Shown here piece by piece: positions 46,052-55,699 of a stretch of DNA of 64,000 nt. Made by a program: the position numbers and the translations under genes. Each line of letters begins with the position of its first letter. The first letter of the stretch is position 1. The stretch is taken from positions 62,001 to 126,000 of the forward strand of contig JARUKZ010000001.1 in NCBI GenBank assembly GCA_029688955.1, in the 5' to 3' direction. Source of the stretch: Chitinispirillales bacterium ANBcel5. Its GTDB lineage: Bacteria; Fibrobacterota; Chitinivibrionia; Chitinivibrionales; Chitinispirillaceae. The notes beneath the pieces were generated by a model. It saw nothing but the letters and a program-made list of their open reading frames with translations, was not told where the DNA came from and searched no databases.

Positions 46052-47854
46052 CTAAATAAGATTCTCCATTATGTATTCGCGTCGTTTCGGAGTATTTTTT
46101 CCCATGTAAAACCCTAATGTTTCAGGAATGTTCTGAACACTTTTTATATTCACTTCAACTAAACGTATGTCATCTCCGATAAACTGCCCAAACTCTTTGG
46201 GTGAGATTTCACCCAATCCTTTAAATCTGGTAACTTCAGGGTTACTGATATCTTTTAAAGCAATGTTTTTTTCTTTTTCATTGTAACAGTAGCGGGTGTG
46301 TTTTTTGTTTCTCACCCTAAAAAGCGGTGTTTCCAGTATATAGACATGTCCTGCAACCACAAGCTCTTCAAAGTAAGTGAGAAAGAAAGTGAGCAGGAGG
46401 TTTCTGATATGAAATCCATCCACATCGGCATCAGTGGCAAGAACGATTCTGTTGTAGCGAAGTTTCTCAAAGTCCTCCTCTATCCCCAGGGCCATCATCA
46501 TATCGTGCAGTTCATCATTTTGATAAATCGCCGCCCTGGTTCTGTTAAACACATTCTGTGGTTTTCCTTTCAGGGTGTATATGGCCTGTGTGTAAACGTC
46601 TCTTGCCGAGATGATCGAACCACCTGCCGATTGTCCTTCAGTGATAAAAATGGTCGATTTTTCCCCCTTGGGACCGTCACTGAGATGGTACTTACAGTCT
46701 TTTAGATTGGGTATCTTTATTTCGACTCTTTTTGCAGCCTCTTTGGCTTCCTTCTTTACCTTATTAAGTTCTGTGCGCAGCTTTTCATTCTGGACGATTT
46801 TACTTTCAAGTTTCTTGGCTGCTTCATTATTCTTATGAAGAAAATCGACCACCGAGCTTTTTACCTCCGATACGATCCAGCTGCGTATCTCAGTGTTGCC
46901 AAGTTTGTTTTTGGTTTGGGATTCAAATACGGGTGATTTCAATTTTATCGCGACTGCTCCGGCAATACCTTCTCTTACATCCACACCCGAAAAATTCTTC
47001 TTAAAAAACTCGTTAACCCCTTTTAAAATACCTTCCCTGAACGCGCTCTGATGCGTTCCGCCATCACTGGTGAACTGTCCGTTAACAAATGAAAAGTACG
47101 TTTCACCATAGCTTTGAGTGTGGGTAAAAGCGTACTCTACCTGCTTGCTGCGGTAATAAGCAATGTTATAATAAGTACTGGTTCCCACCTCGGCTTCAAG
47201 CAGGTCAAGAAGACCGTTTTTTGATTCAAACTTCTGATTCCCCAGATACAGCTTAAGCCCTGCATTAAGATAGGCATAGTTCCACAGGCGCTGCTCTATA
47301 TATTCATAGTTATACTCATAATCACCAAAAATACCAATGTCCGGAGTAAACTCAACAAGAGTTCCGTTTGGCTCATTTTTGGCCTGGCCGCTTTTTTTGG
47401 ATTTTAATTTGCCCTTTGAAAACACTGCTTCAAAAAATTTTCCATCCCTGAATGAGCGTACCTTAAAATAGCTTGATAGTGCGTTAACAGCTTTGGTACC
47501 AACCCCGTTAAGTCCCACACTGAACTGAAATACATCATCATTGTATTTCGCTCCGGTATTAATAACCGAAACACAGTCGATAACTTTACCCAGCGGTATC
47601 CCTCTGCCATAATCGCGTACACTTAAGGTATCATGCTCAAACAACACATCAATTCGTTTTCCAAACCCCATGATAAATTCATCGATGGAGTTGTCGATCA
47701 CCTCTTTTAAAAGCACATAGATACCATCATCGGGATTGGACCCATCTCCCAGGCGCCCGATGTACATCCCGCTTCTCAGGCGTATATGTTCAAGAGAGCT
47801 GAGGGTCTTAATCTTGCTCTCATCGTAAGTGGATTTTGAAATATTTTTACTCAT
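46052..47854 (-). CDS. parE: DNA topoisomerase IV subunit B (ParE-like)
   Basis: This is a GHKL-type topoisomerase B subunit of about 600 residues. EVIDNSIDEF (ATP/Mg Asn), YGRGIP, NGVGTKAVNALS, the TOPRIM motif TEGQSAGGS (Gln where many have Asp) and ATDADVDGFHI with the metal-binding DxD are all present. I place the start at 47854 (SKNISKSTYDESKIKTLSSL) because homologues begin near here; the frame is open to 47950 but that extra part (CFLHPQKGAQSLLYQ) is not typical and has no RBS. It provides the ATPase for the ParC subunit encoded next. Confidence 0.87.
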   Translation of the reverse strand: MSKNISKSTYDESKIKTLSSLEHIRLRSGMYIGRLGDGSNPDDGIYVLLKEVIDNSIDEFIMGFGKRIDVLFEHDTLSVRDYGRGIPLGKVIDCVSVINTGAKYNDDVFQFSVGLNGVGTKAVNALSSYFKVRSFRDGKFFEAVFSKGKLKSKKSGQAKNEPNGTLVEFTPDIGIFGDYEYNYEYIEQRLWNYAYLNAGLKLYLGNQKFESKNGLLDLLEAEVGTSTYYNIAYYRSKQVEYAFTHTQSYGETYFSFVNGQFTSDGGTHQSAFREGILKGVNEFFKKNFSGVDVREGIAGAVAIKLKSPVFESQTKNKLGNTEIRSWIVSEVKSSVVDFLHKNNEAAKKLESKIVQNEKLRTELNKVKKEAKEAAKRVEIKIPNLKDCKYHLSDGPKGEKSTIFITEGQSAGGSIISARDVYTQAIYTLKGKPQNVFNRTRAAIYQNDELHDMMMALGIEEDFEKLRYNRIVLATDADVDGFHIRNLLLTFFLTYFEELVVAGHVYILETPLFRVRNKKHTRYCYNEKEKNIALKDISNPEVTRFKGLGEISPKEFGQFIGDDIRLVEVNIKSVQNIPETLGFYMGKNTPKRREYIMENLI

Positions 47855-47950
47855 AAGCTCACAGTCGAAATATTTTGAAAACTGATATAATAGTGATTGT
47901 GCACCCTTTTGAGGATGCAGGAAACATAATATAAATACATCTTTAGGCAT

Positions 47951-48470
47951 TCACAAGATTACCGAAAAACGCTTCTACTGTGCCCTGTTTCCCTGTTATC
48001 ACACCAAAATAACTTCTCTAAGAGAAGTGGAAAACTAATTAATATGTTTAGTTTAAACCAGTTTTGAGCGGTACTTTTTTGAAAAATGCTTCTGTTTTAA
48101 AGTCGATTTAATGGTTCGATAACCCATTACGTCGAAACCACCCCGTGATATTGCGTAAAAAAAGGCCTGTCACATTTTAAACAGGACTAACCTTTCAAAC
48201 CACTCCCGGCCCCAAAAGGAATCGGATTGCAGCAGCCAGCGTACCTCATTGTTTCAATGTTCTTGCTGAATCATACTGGATTGTATATTTTCTAAATAGT
48301 TTCTGTTAGGATGCGCACTGAACGGGTTGCTTGAAACAGCACTTACCCAATAACCTCGGGGCTTCAAAGAGGCCATAGTTTTGAGCGGAGGAGAAGCAAA
48401 AGCGCGCACAGCTTCAGAAATAGAGTACATTATTCTTGTGGACCTACAATCATCCCGGAGGAGCTGAAAC
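47951..48470. other. Intergenic gap, about 0.5 kb
   Basis: I see no gene. CATCCCGGAGGAGCTGAAAC near 48450-48469 supplies the RBS (GGAGGA) for the next gene. Some AT-rich stretches near 48000-48060 could hold promoters, but none has a convincing pair of boxes. Confidence 0.5.
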
Positions 48471-48836
48471 ATGTCACTCTCAGAAGTTATAAAGACCGCT
48501 CTTGATCATATCGAGCATGTCGCTAAAACAGAAACTGTCATTGGTGAGCCGATAAAAGCGGGCGATATTACCCTTATCCCTGTTTCTAAGGTCTCCATTG
48601 GCTTTGCTGCAGGGGGTGGTGGGAAGGATGATACCTGCGGCTCCGGAGCAGGTACGGGTGGTGGTGTGAATGTAACACCTATTGCGTTGATCTCTGTTTC
48701 TGAAGGCAACATTGAGGTGCACTCGGTCAGTCAGTCCGATCCAAGTCTTTCAAAGCTCCTTGCCGCAGCTCCGGATTTATGGAAAAAAATATCTAAATAT
48801 GTTAAGAAAAAAGACGAAATAGACTGTGATGATTAA
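48471..48836 (+). CDS. GerW/YtfJ-family protein
   Basis: This 121-residue protein has the GerW (YtfJ) pattern: VIGEPIKAGDITLIPVSKVS, then IGFAAGGGGK, then a Gly-rich insert ending NVTPIALISVSEGNIEVHSV. In Bacillus the family affects spore germination, but members are widespread in non-spore-formers, where the role is unknown. No signal peptide is present. It lies 175 nt before the beta-helix gene on the same strand. Strong RBS GGAGGA. Confidence 0.85.
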   Translation: MSLSEVIKTALDHIEHVAKTETVIGEPIKAGDITLIPVSKVSIGFAAGGGGKDDTCGSGAGTGGGVNVTPIALISVSEGNIEVHSVSQSDPSLSKLLAAAPDLWKKISKYVKKKDEIDCDD

Positions 48837-49011
48837 TAAGGACTTCAGGTTAAGTAGCAGAAGTGTTTAAAAACCATTTGCCTTCCGTTTAGCTGATACC
48901 GTACAATAATACCAATTACCCATTTATCCTGAAGACAGATATTTATGCAGCACTACAGTAGCGGTGCTGCTGCTTTTAACGGGTACTGAAACCCTCATGG
49001 AGAAAGAATTA

Positions 49012-50463
49012 ATGTTTGATAGAGAAGATCCTAAGATAATCTGGGTAGGCCCTCAGGGTGAGGGTGGTACCGGGACCTATGCTGACCCTTTTACATCACT
49101 GGGCCAGGCGCTTCAAAATGTGAAACCGGGCAACACGGTAGTGCTCAAAGACGGCACCTATTATAACGACCAGACTATTGAAATATCCGGTTCCGCAGAG
49201 CTTCCGGTGAAAATCTGTGCCGATACCGATGCTGAGGTGGTTATAGATGGCGCATGCTGGTTTTTTTACGATACCTCAGATCTGGTGGTTACAGACCTGA
49301 TTTTCACAAATGCCCCTCAGGGAGCAATCTCGGTTATTGGAAATTGTCAGAGAAATCTTTTCAGTTCATTGAAGTTTCTGGACTGCGGGATCGCGGATAA
49401 ACCATCCTGTACAGTTTATTTTGGCGGGGCTGGTGCCCGTTTTAATATGGTAGAGAATTGTCACTTCCAGCGCAATCAACTTAGGGAAGACCCGGCTAAA
49501 TCCACTATCGCTCTTATGGTGGCTGAAGGTGATGATGAGTTTGCCTTGCCCATAAAAAACCATATCTTCAGGCGTAATACTTTTATAAACTATAGCTATG
49601 GAGTGATGATCGGAAGCAGCGATCAATCAGATCTTAACAGTGGGCATATCGTCGAATACAACAGAATCGAAAACTGCAGTATTGATGGAATTATGGTAAA
49701 GGTCGGTGACGCTCAGGTGAGAGGCAACCTGATTAAGGGCTGTATGCGAAACCCTGTGTCGGTGAGCACCGGTGAAGGTACTGTGGTGGAAGACAACAGG
49801 GTGGTTGATTGTAAAAAGGGTGTTCAGGTAAATGGGGATGGCCATACAGTTGTAAATAATTGTTTTATTCGGTGCGCAGAAGAGGCCGTAAATGTTGGCA
49901 GCAGCTCGGGAACTTTGCGTAAAGCTGCTTCAAATCTGTTCATAAACAGTAATACCTGTGTCCACTGTGGCATTGATGCCCCTGATAAGCAAGAGGCTGT
50001 AAGCGGCTTTAGAATCGAGCCCGGTACCTCCTGTATAATTCAAAAGAACCTGGTGGTTGGTGATGGTAAACCCTATGGAATCGTGGGGGAAAACGGTGAT
50101 TCAACTGTAAATTATGTTGTGGATGATAATATCTGCGACAATTCCGGTGTTTCACTGCATGGGTTTGAACATTCCAGCGTCTCTTTCGATCAGCCTGATG
50201 ATGATAACTACCAAAACAGCTCAGGATACGGAGCGTGTGGTTTGATGCTTACGCCCCAGACCTTCGATCCTTCAATTGATGAGCTGCGGGAAGGTGAGGT
50301 GGATTACCTGGCCGCAAGTGTACTGGAGGATGAGCAAGGCGGACTTGTCATACCCGGAGGCGATGATGAAAACCCCTTTACGGAAATCTATTCCGGATTG
50401 CTTCAGGACAATGGCCCGGAGGATGAAACAGTAGATGATGGAACAGTTAATGAGGATGATTAA
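49012..50463 (+). CDS. Right-handed parallel beta-helix protein (pectate-lyase/PL6-like)
   Basis: This protein has about 483 residues from ATG 49012, chosen for GGAG 9 nt upstream; frames open to 48997 and 48964 lack an RBS. The start GPQGEGGTGTYADPFTSLGQ with DGTYYNDQTIEISG is typical of the N-terminal cap of beta-helix polysaccharide lyases or chondroitinase-B-like proteins. About ten NxVxxNxF-type coils follow (e.g. HIVEYNRIENCSIDGIMVKV). No signal peptide is seen with any start, which is unusual for an extracellular lyase. The acidic C-terminus (EDETVDDGTVNEDD) is low complexity. It may act on polysaccharide or be structural. It overlaps the recD2 end by 4 nt, tail-to-tail. Confidence 0.75.
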   Translation: MFDREDPKIIWVGPQGEGGTGTYADPFTSLGQALQNVKPGNTVVLKDGTYYNDQTIEISGSAELPVKICADTDAEVVIDGACWFFYDTSDLVVTDLIFTNAPQGAISVIGNCQRNLFSSLKFLDCGIADKPSCTVYFGGAGARFNMVENCHFQRNQLREDPAKSTIALMVAEGDDEFALPIKNHIFRRNTFINYSYGVMIGSSDQSDLNSGHIVEYNRIENCSIDGIMVKVGDAQVRGNLIKGCMRNPVSVSTGEGTVVEDNRVVDCKKGVQVNGDGHTVVNNCFIRCAEEAVNVGSSSGTLRKAASNLFINSNTCVHCGIDAPDKQEAVSGFRIEPGTSCIIQKNLVVGDGKPYGIVGENGDSTVNYVVDDNICDNSGVSLHGFEHSSVSFDQPDDDNYQNSSGYGACGLMLTPQTFDPSIDELREGEVDYLAASVLEDEQGGLVIPGGDDENPFTEIYSGLLQDNGPEDETVDDGTVNEDD

Positions 50464-52598
50464 GCTTTAATCAAATCACCAAGCCGGGAAAATCTGTTCA
50501 GTGCTTCATCATTTTTAACCGCGATTTTCAGTGCGTTTGCGGTTCCGATTAAAACGCACAACTCCCTGGCACGGGTAATCGCGGTGTATATAAGATTTCG
50601 CTGAAGCATCACATAGTGCTGGGTGGAAACAGGAATTATAACCGCTTTAAATTCACACCCCTGGCTTTTATGGATACTTATGCAGTAGGCAAGAGTTAGT
50701 TCATCCAAGTTGCCTGATTCATAAATTACCGTATTGCCCTGGAAGTCAACCGTAACAGCATCCTCTGTTACCGCGCAGATCTTACCTATATCGCCATTAA
50801 AAACACCCAGATCATAGTTGTTTTTTATCTGCATTACCTTGTCACCAAGAGTAAAAACCGCTTGTCCGTGGGTGATCTTTAGCGTATTGGTGTTGATCTT
50901 TTGTTGAAGTGCTGTGTTTAAGTTTGCCGTTCCAATAATCCCTTTGTGCATCGGTGAAAGAAGCTGAATGTCATCTGAGGGGTCAAATCCGTACCGTGCC
51001 GGCAGGCGTTTTGATACAAGCTCAACAATGGTTTGAACTGATTGGTGGGGATCTTCTTCATGAAGAAAAAAGCAATTATCAACTTTAGCGTTTTTAAAAT
51101 GGGGTACATTCCCCTGGATTATTTCGTGAGCAGCACATACAATCCTGCTTTCCGCAGCCTGCCTGAAAATCTGTTTGAGATGAACATGGGGAAGAGATCC
51201 GCTCCCTATAAGGTCACCAAGTACATTGCCTGCCCCAACCGACGGAAGCTGATTGTTATCCCCCACAAAAATCAGATGACAATCGCGGGGAACTGCGCTT
51301 AAAAAACTTTTCATCAGCATTATATCCACCATCGAGACTTCATCAAGAATGATAACGTCGGCATCCAGCGGCTCCTCTTCGTTTTTCACAAAAGAATAGG
51401 GCCCTTCACCTGGTTTATACTGAAGCAAACGGTGGATCGTGCGGGCTTTGTAGCCCGATATGGAACCCATCCGCTGAGCCGCTCTACCGGTGGGTGCCGC
51501 GAGCTTTACCTTTAGCCCCATCTGTGCAAAGTAAGCTACTATTACCTGAAGAACAGTTGTTTTTCCTGTGCCCGGACCACCTGTAAGAAGCAACAGTTTG
51601 TTGCGGGTTGCGCTTTTTATCGCTTCAACCTGCTCTGGCGCGCCGATCCAGCCGCTTTCGCGGCGGTAGTTCTCAAGCCATGGTTCAATGGGTTGGTCGA
51701 AGCGATTACTATCAGAGAAAGGCGCCCAGATTTTCTCTTGTAACAGTGACGCGGTTTTACTTTCAGCTTTGTATAGCCACGGAAGATAGATCGCATCACC
51801 CTCCTGTATGAAAAGAGAGGCTTTTATGGCATGATCAAGAGAAAAGGTTATAAGCTCATCTTTTACCTGCAGTAGTTGTGATGCTTTCTCTGTAAGGTCT
51901 TGAGACGGTAAAAAACAGTGACCGTCACCGCAAGCTTCCTGAAGAGTGAAAGTGAGCCCTGCCCTGATTCGTTTATAGGAATCGTGTCCAAAATTTAACT
52001 TTCTTGCAATGGCGTCAGCTTTTACAAACCCGATTCCCCACACACTGTCGATAAGCGCATAAGGGTTTTGGCAAATTTTACTTTGCGCCTCCGCGCCCCA
52101 GGCTTTATAGATCCTGGAGACCATATTAACCGAAACCCCGTAGTCCTGCAGAAATAACATAAGCTGGCGCATTTTTCTCTGGCTTTCCCAACCATCAATA
52201 ATCTTTTGAACCGTCTTGGGTCCGATCCCCGGAACCTCGGTAAGCCGCCGCGGTTCATTGTCAAGGATGTGCAAAGTATCAAGGCCAAACGTAGCGGTGA
52301 TCTGCCTCGCTCTAACTTCACCGATGTTAGCAATGTAACCTGAACCAAGAAGCTGTTCAATACCCTCAAGAGTGGCTGGTTTAACTATGGAAAAAGAGCT
52401 GATCTTAAACTGTTGCCCAAATTTCTTATGCCTCTGCCACTCACCCTCCATAACAACAGATTCACCTTTGCGCACCGTTGGCATCGTACCCACACAGGTA
52501 ACGGGGTTTTGGGTAGTGGTTTGAAGCTGAATGACCGTAAAACCATTATCGGCATTTTGGTAGGTAATGGTTGCTATCGTTCCTTCGAGTTTATCCAT
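50460..52598 (-). CDS. recD2: RecD2-type ATP-dependent DNA helicase
   Basis: This 712-residue SF1 helicase has an N-terminal OB-like domain (YQNADNGFTVIQLQTT), tandem helix-hairpin-helix motifs (about 85-200, LTEVPGIGPKTVQKIIDGW), Walker A GGPGTGKTT near 340, Walker B ILDEVSMVD, motif III GDNNQLPSVGAGN, and C-terminal CISIHKSQGCEFKAVIIPV and NLIYTAITRARE. The long N-terminal region distinguishes RecD2 from RecBCD RecD. It unwinds DNA 5'-3' and works in repair outside RecBCD. Confidence 0.93.
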   Translation of the reverse strand: MDKLEGTIATITYQNADNGFTVIQLQTTTQNPVTCVGTMPTVRKGESVVMEGEWQRHKKFGQQFKISSFSIVKPATLEGIEQLLGSGYIANIGEVRARQITATFGLDTLHILDNEPRRLTEVPGIGPKTVQKIIDGWESQRKMRQLMLFLQDYGVSVNMVSRIYKAWGAEAQSKICQNPYALIDSVWGIGFVKADAIARKLNFGHDSYKRIRAGLTFTLQEACGDGHCFLPSQDLTEKASQLLQVKDELITFSLDHAIKASLFIQEGDAIYLPWLYKAESKTASLLQEKIWAPFSDSNRFDQPIEPWLENYRRESGWIGAPEQVEAIKSATRNKLLLLTGGPGTGKTTVLQVIVAYFAQMGLKVKLAAPTGRAAQRMGSISGYKARTIHRLLQYKPGEGPYSFVKNEEEPLDADVIILDEVSMVDIMLMKSFLSAVPRDCHLIFVGDNNQLPSVGAGNVLGDLIGSGSLPHVHLKQIFRQAAESRIVCAAHEIIQGNVPHFKNAKVDNCFFLHEEDPHQSVQTIVELVSKRLPARYGFDPSDDIQLLSPMHKGIIGTANLNTALQQKINTNTLKITHGQAVFTLGDKVMQIKNNYDLGVFNGDIGKICAVTEDAVTVDFQGNTVIYESGNLDELTLAYCISIHKSQGCEFKAVIIPVSTQHYVMLQRNLIYTAITRARELCVLIGTANALKIAVKNDEALNRFSRLGDLIKA

Positions 52599-52673
52599 GG
52601 TTTAAAATATACAACGTTGCAGGAGTCCGGGGTTAATAATGAGGAGTTTTTGGGATCGGGAGCGTTTTATGGA

Positions 52674-52790
52674 AGGAGTTTTATGGGGCTAAAGGCGATA
52701 GATTGGGTCACCCCCGGGCGTCAATGGTAAAAGCGTGAAAGGATCCGTTTGGGGGGACCCTTGGGCTATAATCGCGGGAGGGTACAGGTT
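52674..52790 (+). repeat. R1 repeat copy
   Basis: TTTTATGGGGCTAAAGGCGA through GGGGGGACCCTTGGGC and ATCGCGGGAGG is the R1 module of the 12.6-14.4 kb array. An inverted copy lies at 59120-59235. Confidence 0.85.
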
Positions 52791-52846
52791 CAAGACATGG
52801 GTAACACAATATGTACATTAGTTAGTCTCTTGAAAGGAGGCTGGCT

Positions 52847-53004
52847 ATGCCGTGGAAGGAGTTACAGGTTTTGGATCAAAGAACAGAATTTGTGCTGAAG
52901 TCGTTAAGCAGGGATGTCGTATTCACTGAATTATGTCGAGAATACGGAATTAGTACAAAAACCGGCTACAAATGGCGGGAACGCCTCATTTGGATCTTCC
53001 CTGA
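52847..53004 (+). pseudogene. IS481-type transposase N-terminal remnant
   Basis: From ATG 52847 (AAAGGAGG upstream) the frame encodes MPWKELQVLDQRTEFVLKSL and then FTELCREYGISTKTGYKWRE, the HTH start of IS481-type transposases. It is cut after about 50 codons at the left end of the IS3 element. No continuation is visible beyond the right end of that element, so the rest of the gene is lost. Confidence 0.75.
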
Positions 53005-53020
53005 AAAAGTAGACACGGTT

Positions 53021-53494
53021 TTATGCTGCCTTCTTAAAATGGTTTTCGAAATCAACTGGTGACAAGTATCCTGTTGCACTGTGTCTTCTTTTCCTGTTAT
53101 AGTAGTGCTCAATATATTCAAAGGTGCTACTTAGAACATGCTGCCTGTCAGTGAATGCTTCATGATAAACCAATTCGGTTTTATAAATTCTGAAAAAGGA
53201 CTCTGCAACAGCATTATCCCAACAGTTACCTTTCCTGGACATGCTTTGAATAAAACCATGTTTCTCTAACTCCGCCCTGAAGGCTTCACTTGAATACTGG
53301 GTGCCTCGATCAGAGTGTATCATAACACCAGGCTGAAGATTTCTGTTTCTAATTGCTCTTCTAAGGGCCGTTAACACCATTTCTGTATCACAACGAGAGC
53401 TAACTGCCCAACCTGCAACAATACGGGAGAACAGGTCAATAAACACTGTCAGATAAGCCCACCCTTCATTGGTTTTAATATAGGTGATAATCAC
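53021..53494 (-). CDS. IS3-family transposase OrfB, C-terminal part
   Basis: This is 157 residues of the rve/DDE integrase core: [34 protein letters not shown] (second Asp), and [20 protein letters not shown] with the catalytic Glu. The first Asp lies upstream across a frameshift (see next entry), so the protein is inactive unless the shift is bypassed. It ends at the left IS end. Confidence 0.85.
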   Translation of the reverse strand: MIITYIKTNEGWAYLTVFIDLFSRIVAGWAVSSRCDTEMVLTALRRAIRNRNLQPGVMIHSDRGTQYSSEAFRAELEKHGFIQSMSRKGNCWDNAVAESFFRIYKTELVYHEAFTDRQHVLSSTFEYIEHYYNRKRRHSATGYLSPVDFENHFKKAA

Positions 53495-53849
53495 TCACCA
53501 GAACTTTATTCGGTTCAGATACAGTAAAATTACGGTTGAGAAGATTATCTGCGACCGGTAGGTTGTGCTTGGAATTTGTCGTAACGACTCTAAACTTCCG
53601 GTGTGTTTTGGCCCGGAGGCCATTATTGCTCATAATGGAAGCCACACGGTTTTTTCCAGCCTTTATACCACAGCCATCCAGTTCTTTTTTCATCTTAATG
53701 CTACCGATTCGCCTTTTATGTTCTTTGTATATCCTATGAATTTCTTTGGTTACCATAGTATTATCTGACTCCCTTAAAGATGGTTTATGGTTTAACCACT
53801 TGTAAAAACCACTGCGTGACACTCTTAATACCCGGCACATCTCCTGCAC
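53475..53849 (-). CDS. IS3-family transposase OrfB, N-terminal part (frameshifted)
   Basis: This is 124 residues with the HTH_21-type start ([17 protein letters not shown]) and [15 protein letters not shown], ending PNKVLVSD, where homologues continue DITYIKT. An extra T (GTGAGTGATTATCACC) shifts the frame here. The frame is also open upstream of 53849 into the OrfA overlap, as expected for an OrfAB fusion made by -1 frameshifting. Confidence 0.8.
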   Translation of the reverse strand: MQEMCRVLRVSRSGFYKWLNHKPSLRESDNTMVTKEIHRIYKEHKRRIGSIKMKKELDGCGIKAGKNRVASIMSNNGLRAKTHRKFRVVTTNSKHNLPVADNLLNRNFTVSEPNKVLVSDYHLY

Positions 53850-53872
53850 CGAAAATTCGGTGCGGTGTCCCG

Positions 53873-54178
53873 CTATGAACCGGAATATGGATTCGGTTCC
53901 CTTGAGAAGATGGTCACTGCTTTTTTTAAGATGTCGCGCTCCCTTGTGATCTGTTCGACTTTCTTTCTCAACTCACGGTTTTCGGCTTCGAGGTCTCCTT
54001 TTTTCCCGGAAGATCCAATGGTATTTTGTTGTCTGTACTTTGCAACCCAATCCTTCAAAACACCATTACCAATACCAAGAGCTTTTTCAACTGAGTGGTG
54101 AGTTCTTTTGTCTTCAACCACCATGCGGACTGCTTCTCTCTTGAATTCTTCATCATACCTGCGGTTACCCATAGACAC
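53873..54178 (-). CDS. IS3-family transposase OrfA
   Basis: This is 101 residues: an HTH_Tnp_1 domain ([20 protein letters not shown] ... [16 protein letters not shown]) and a leucine-zipper-like helix ([20 protein letters not shown]) that mediates multimerisation. The AAAAAAAG run near the end is the probable frameshift site into OrfB. Confidence 0.88.
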   Translation of the reverse strand: MSMGNRRYDEEFKREAVRMVVEDKRTHHSVEKALGIGNGVLKDWVAKYRQQNTIGSSGKKGDLEAENRELRKKVEQITRERDILKKAVTIFSREPNPYSGS

Positions 54179-54241
54179 ATTCTCCTTTTTTATAAAAATA
54201 AATATTTAGGGAAAATATGTGTCTACTGAAACAGGATAGAT

Positions 54242-54735
54242 CTAGAGGAGAGGAGAGGGACGCAGAGAGAGAGGGAGTTGTTCGCGCGGAGACGCAGAGA
54301 GGGAAAAAGAATCGCGCGGTATGCTACGTTTTCTCCTGTTAATAAAATCATCTGCAGGAAATACCCCCCTCTGCCTTACCATACGGCCACTGCTCTGGGT
54401 TCCCTGCCCTGTAAGGGCAGTCCATACTTTGGCTTCGCTCAGCACAGGTTTATAGCCAGGTCTTTCAAGGCCTGGTCCCCGCAGAGAGAGGAATTGTTCA
54501 CGCGGAGACGCAGAGAGAGAAAAAGAAATCACATGGTATGCAACGTTTCTCCTGTTAACGAAATCATCTGCAGGAAACAACCCCTTCTGCCTTACCATAC
54601 GGTCACTGCTCTGGTTCCCTGCCCTTGTAAGGGCAGTCCATCTATAGCCAGGTCTTTCAAGGCCTGGTTCCCGTAGGCCCGGTCTCGAAAAACGCCCGGT
54701 CCCGAAAAACCCCTGGTCCCCAGGCCCCTCTCCGC
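54242..54735. repeat. R3 repeats, two tandem copies
   Basis: Each copy of about 240 bp starts with a purine-rich CGCGGAGACGCAGAG tract, goes through CTCCTGTTAA and TCTGCCTTACCATACGGCCA, and ends with two hairpins: CTGCCCTGTAAGGGCAG and CCAGGTCTTTCAAGGCCTGG. Copies start near 54242 and 54480. No reading frame is conserved between copies. Confidence 0.85.
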
Positions 54736-54748
54736 CCCTGCCACCTGT

Positions 54749-55453
54749 TCACGATGCACTCATAGTGCTATCTTTGATAGCGTAAAAGGATTTGCAAACC
54801 CCTGCTATTTTCTCAGAAACGATCATCGCTTCAGGAAAAAGTTGTTTGAACTGGCTTCTTTTAAGAAGATTGATACATCTAACATATTGAAGCGCTTTAT
54901 CCCTCTCCGGTACTTTAGGACAACCTGTTTTGATAGTCATAATTATAAATACACGTATACTTTCAGGGAGCCAGTGAAAAAAGGGCAGCATAAAATGCGG
55001 TTCAAGTGGAAAAAAGAAATTGGGCGTTTGTACATAGTAATACTGTGCGACACGTTTTAGTTCACTGGCAAATTGTGTAATGTTTTCCCAGTTACCAACA
55101 TGCTCTATAACGGAATTTGAGTGAGCGATATCAAAGTGATTGTCATCGTATTGTTCCAGATCGCATCCATTTCCTTTGGTAAACCTAAAAATCTCGTCAT
55201 CGTAATCATTTGCTTCTTTAGTATTCAAAAGGGTAATGTGGGTCTTTTTAAGTACCTCCGGAGGGGCAATATTCCAGTAGCTTCTGGTGCCACCGATATC
55301 CAGTATTTCTACCTTTCCCTTTTCCGCACTAATTTTGTTTATCAGGGTTACTAAAGGTTTAATCCTTTTTTTTCTAAGTCTTGATGAAAGTGATGAAGTG
55401 TTATCGCAATCACTGAGATACGTTTTTAACGAGAAAAGGAGCTGCATTTTCAC
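54749..55453 (-). CDS. Class I SAM-dependent methyltransferase
   Basis: This 234-residue protein has motif I VEILDIGGTRSYW (glycine-rich SAM loop), an acidic motif II region (LLNTKEAND), and FDIAHSNSVIEHVGNW, the typical Methyltransf_11 post-motif. There is no signal peptide. Its position among repeats near a WecG-type glycosyltransferase suggests a surface-polysaccharide or small-molecule methylase, but nothing fixes the substrate. It is AT-richer than its repeat surroundings. Confidence 0.78.
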   Translation of the reverse strand: MKMQLLFSLKTYLSDCDNTSSLSSRLRKKRIKPLVTLINKISAEKGKVEILDIGGTRSYWNIAPPEVLKKTHITLLNTKEANDYDDEIFRFTKGNGCDLEQYDDNHFDIAHSNSVIEHVGNWENITQFASELKRVAQYYYVQTPNFFFPLEPHFMLPFFHWLPESIRVFIIMTIKTGCPKVPERDKALQYVRCINLLKRSQFKQLFPEAMIVSEKIAGVCKSFYAIKDSTMSAS

Positions 55454-55699
55454 CCTCCTGATATAATGTGTGTACGAGAAATGGTAGGGACTATATTGTG
55501 CTGTTTTCTTTCTTCACCTACTTATCTATATACCAAATCCCGCTATTTTGGGAATTGGAGAATTGGTGCTTTGTATACTGGAATACGGGTAGAATACTAG
55601 AGAACAGACTTAAAGGCTTTAGAACAAAAAGAGAAGAAAAAGGTTTCCTACCAGCAACTGTTGGAAATAGAAGCAAAAATTGTGCAAACAATACCAATA

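Larger units (their letters stand above)
53000..54235 (-). mobile_element. IS3-family insertion sequence (defective)
   Basis: This element of about 1.24 kb has imperfect terminal inverted repeats: CCTGAAAAAGTAGACAC at the left and, in reverse complement, CCTGTTTCAGTAGACAC at the right. It carries OrfA (53873-54178) and OrfB (53021-53849, frameshifted) on the minus strand. An AAAAAAAG slippery run lies at the end of OrfA, typical of -1 frameshifting in this family. No clear target duplication is seen. It sits at the broken end of an IS481-type gene. Confidence 0.88.

Noticed and set aside
48254-48472. Minus-strand 72-codon frame before the GerW-like gene
   Set aside because: It ends at the start region of the opposite gene, has no RBS and shows no protein-like pattern.
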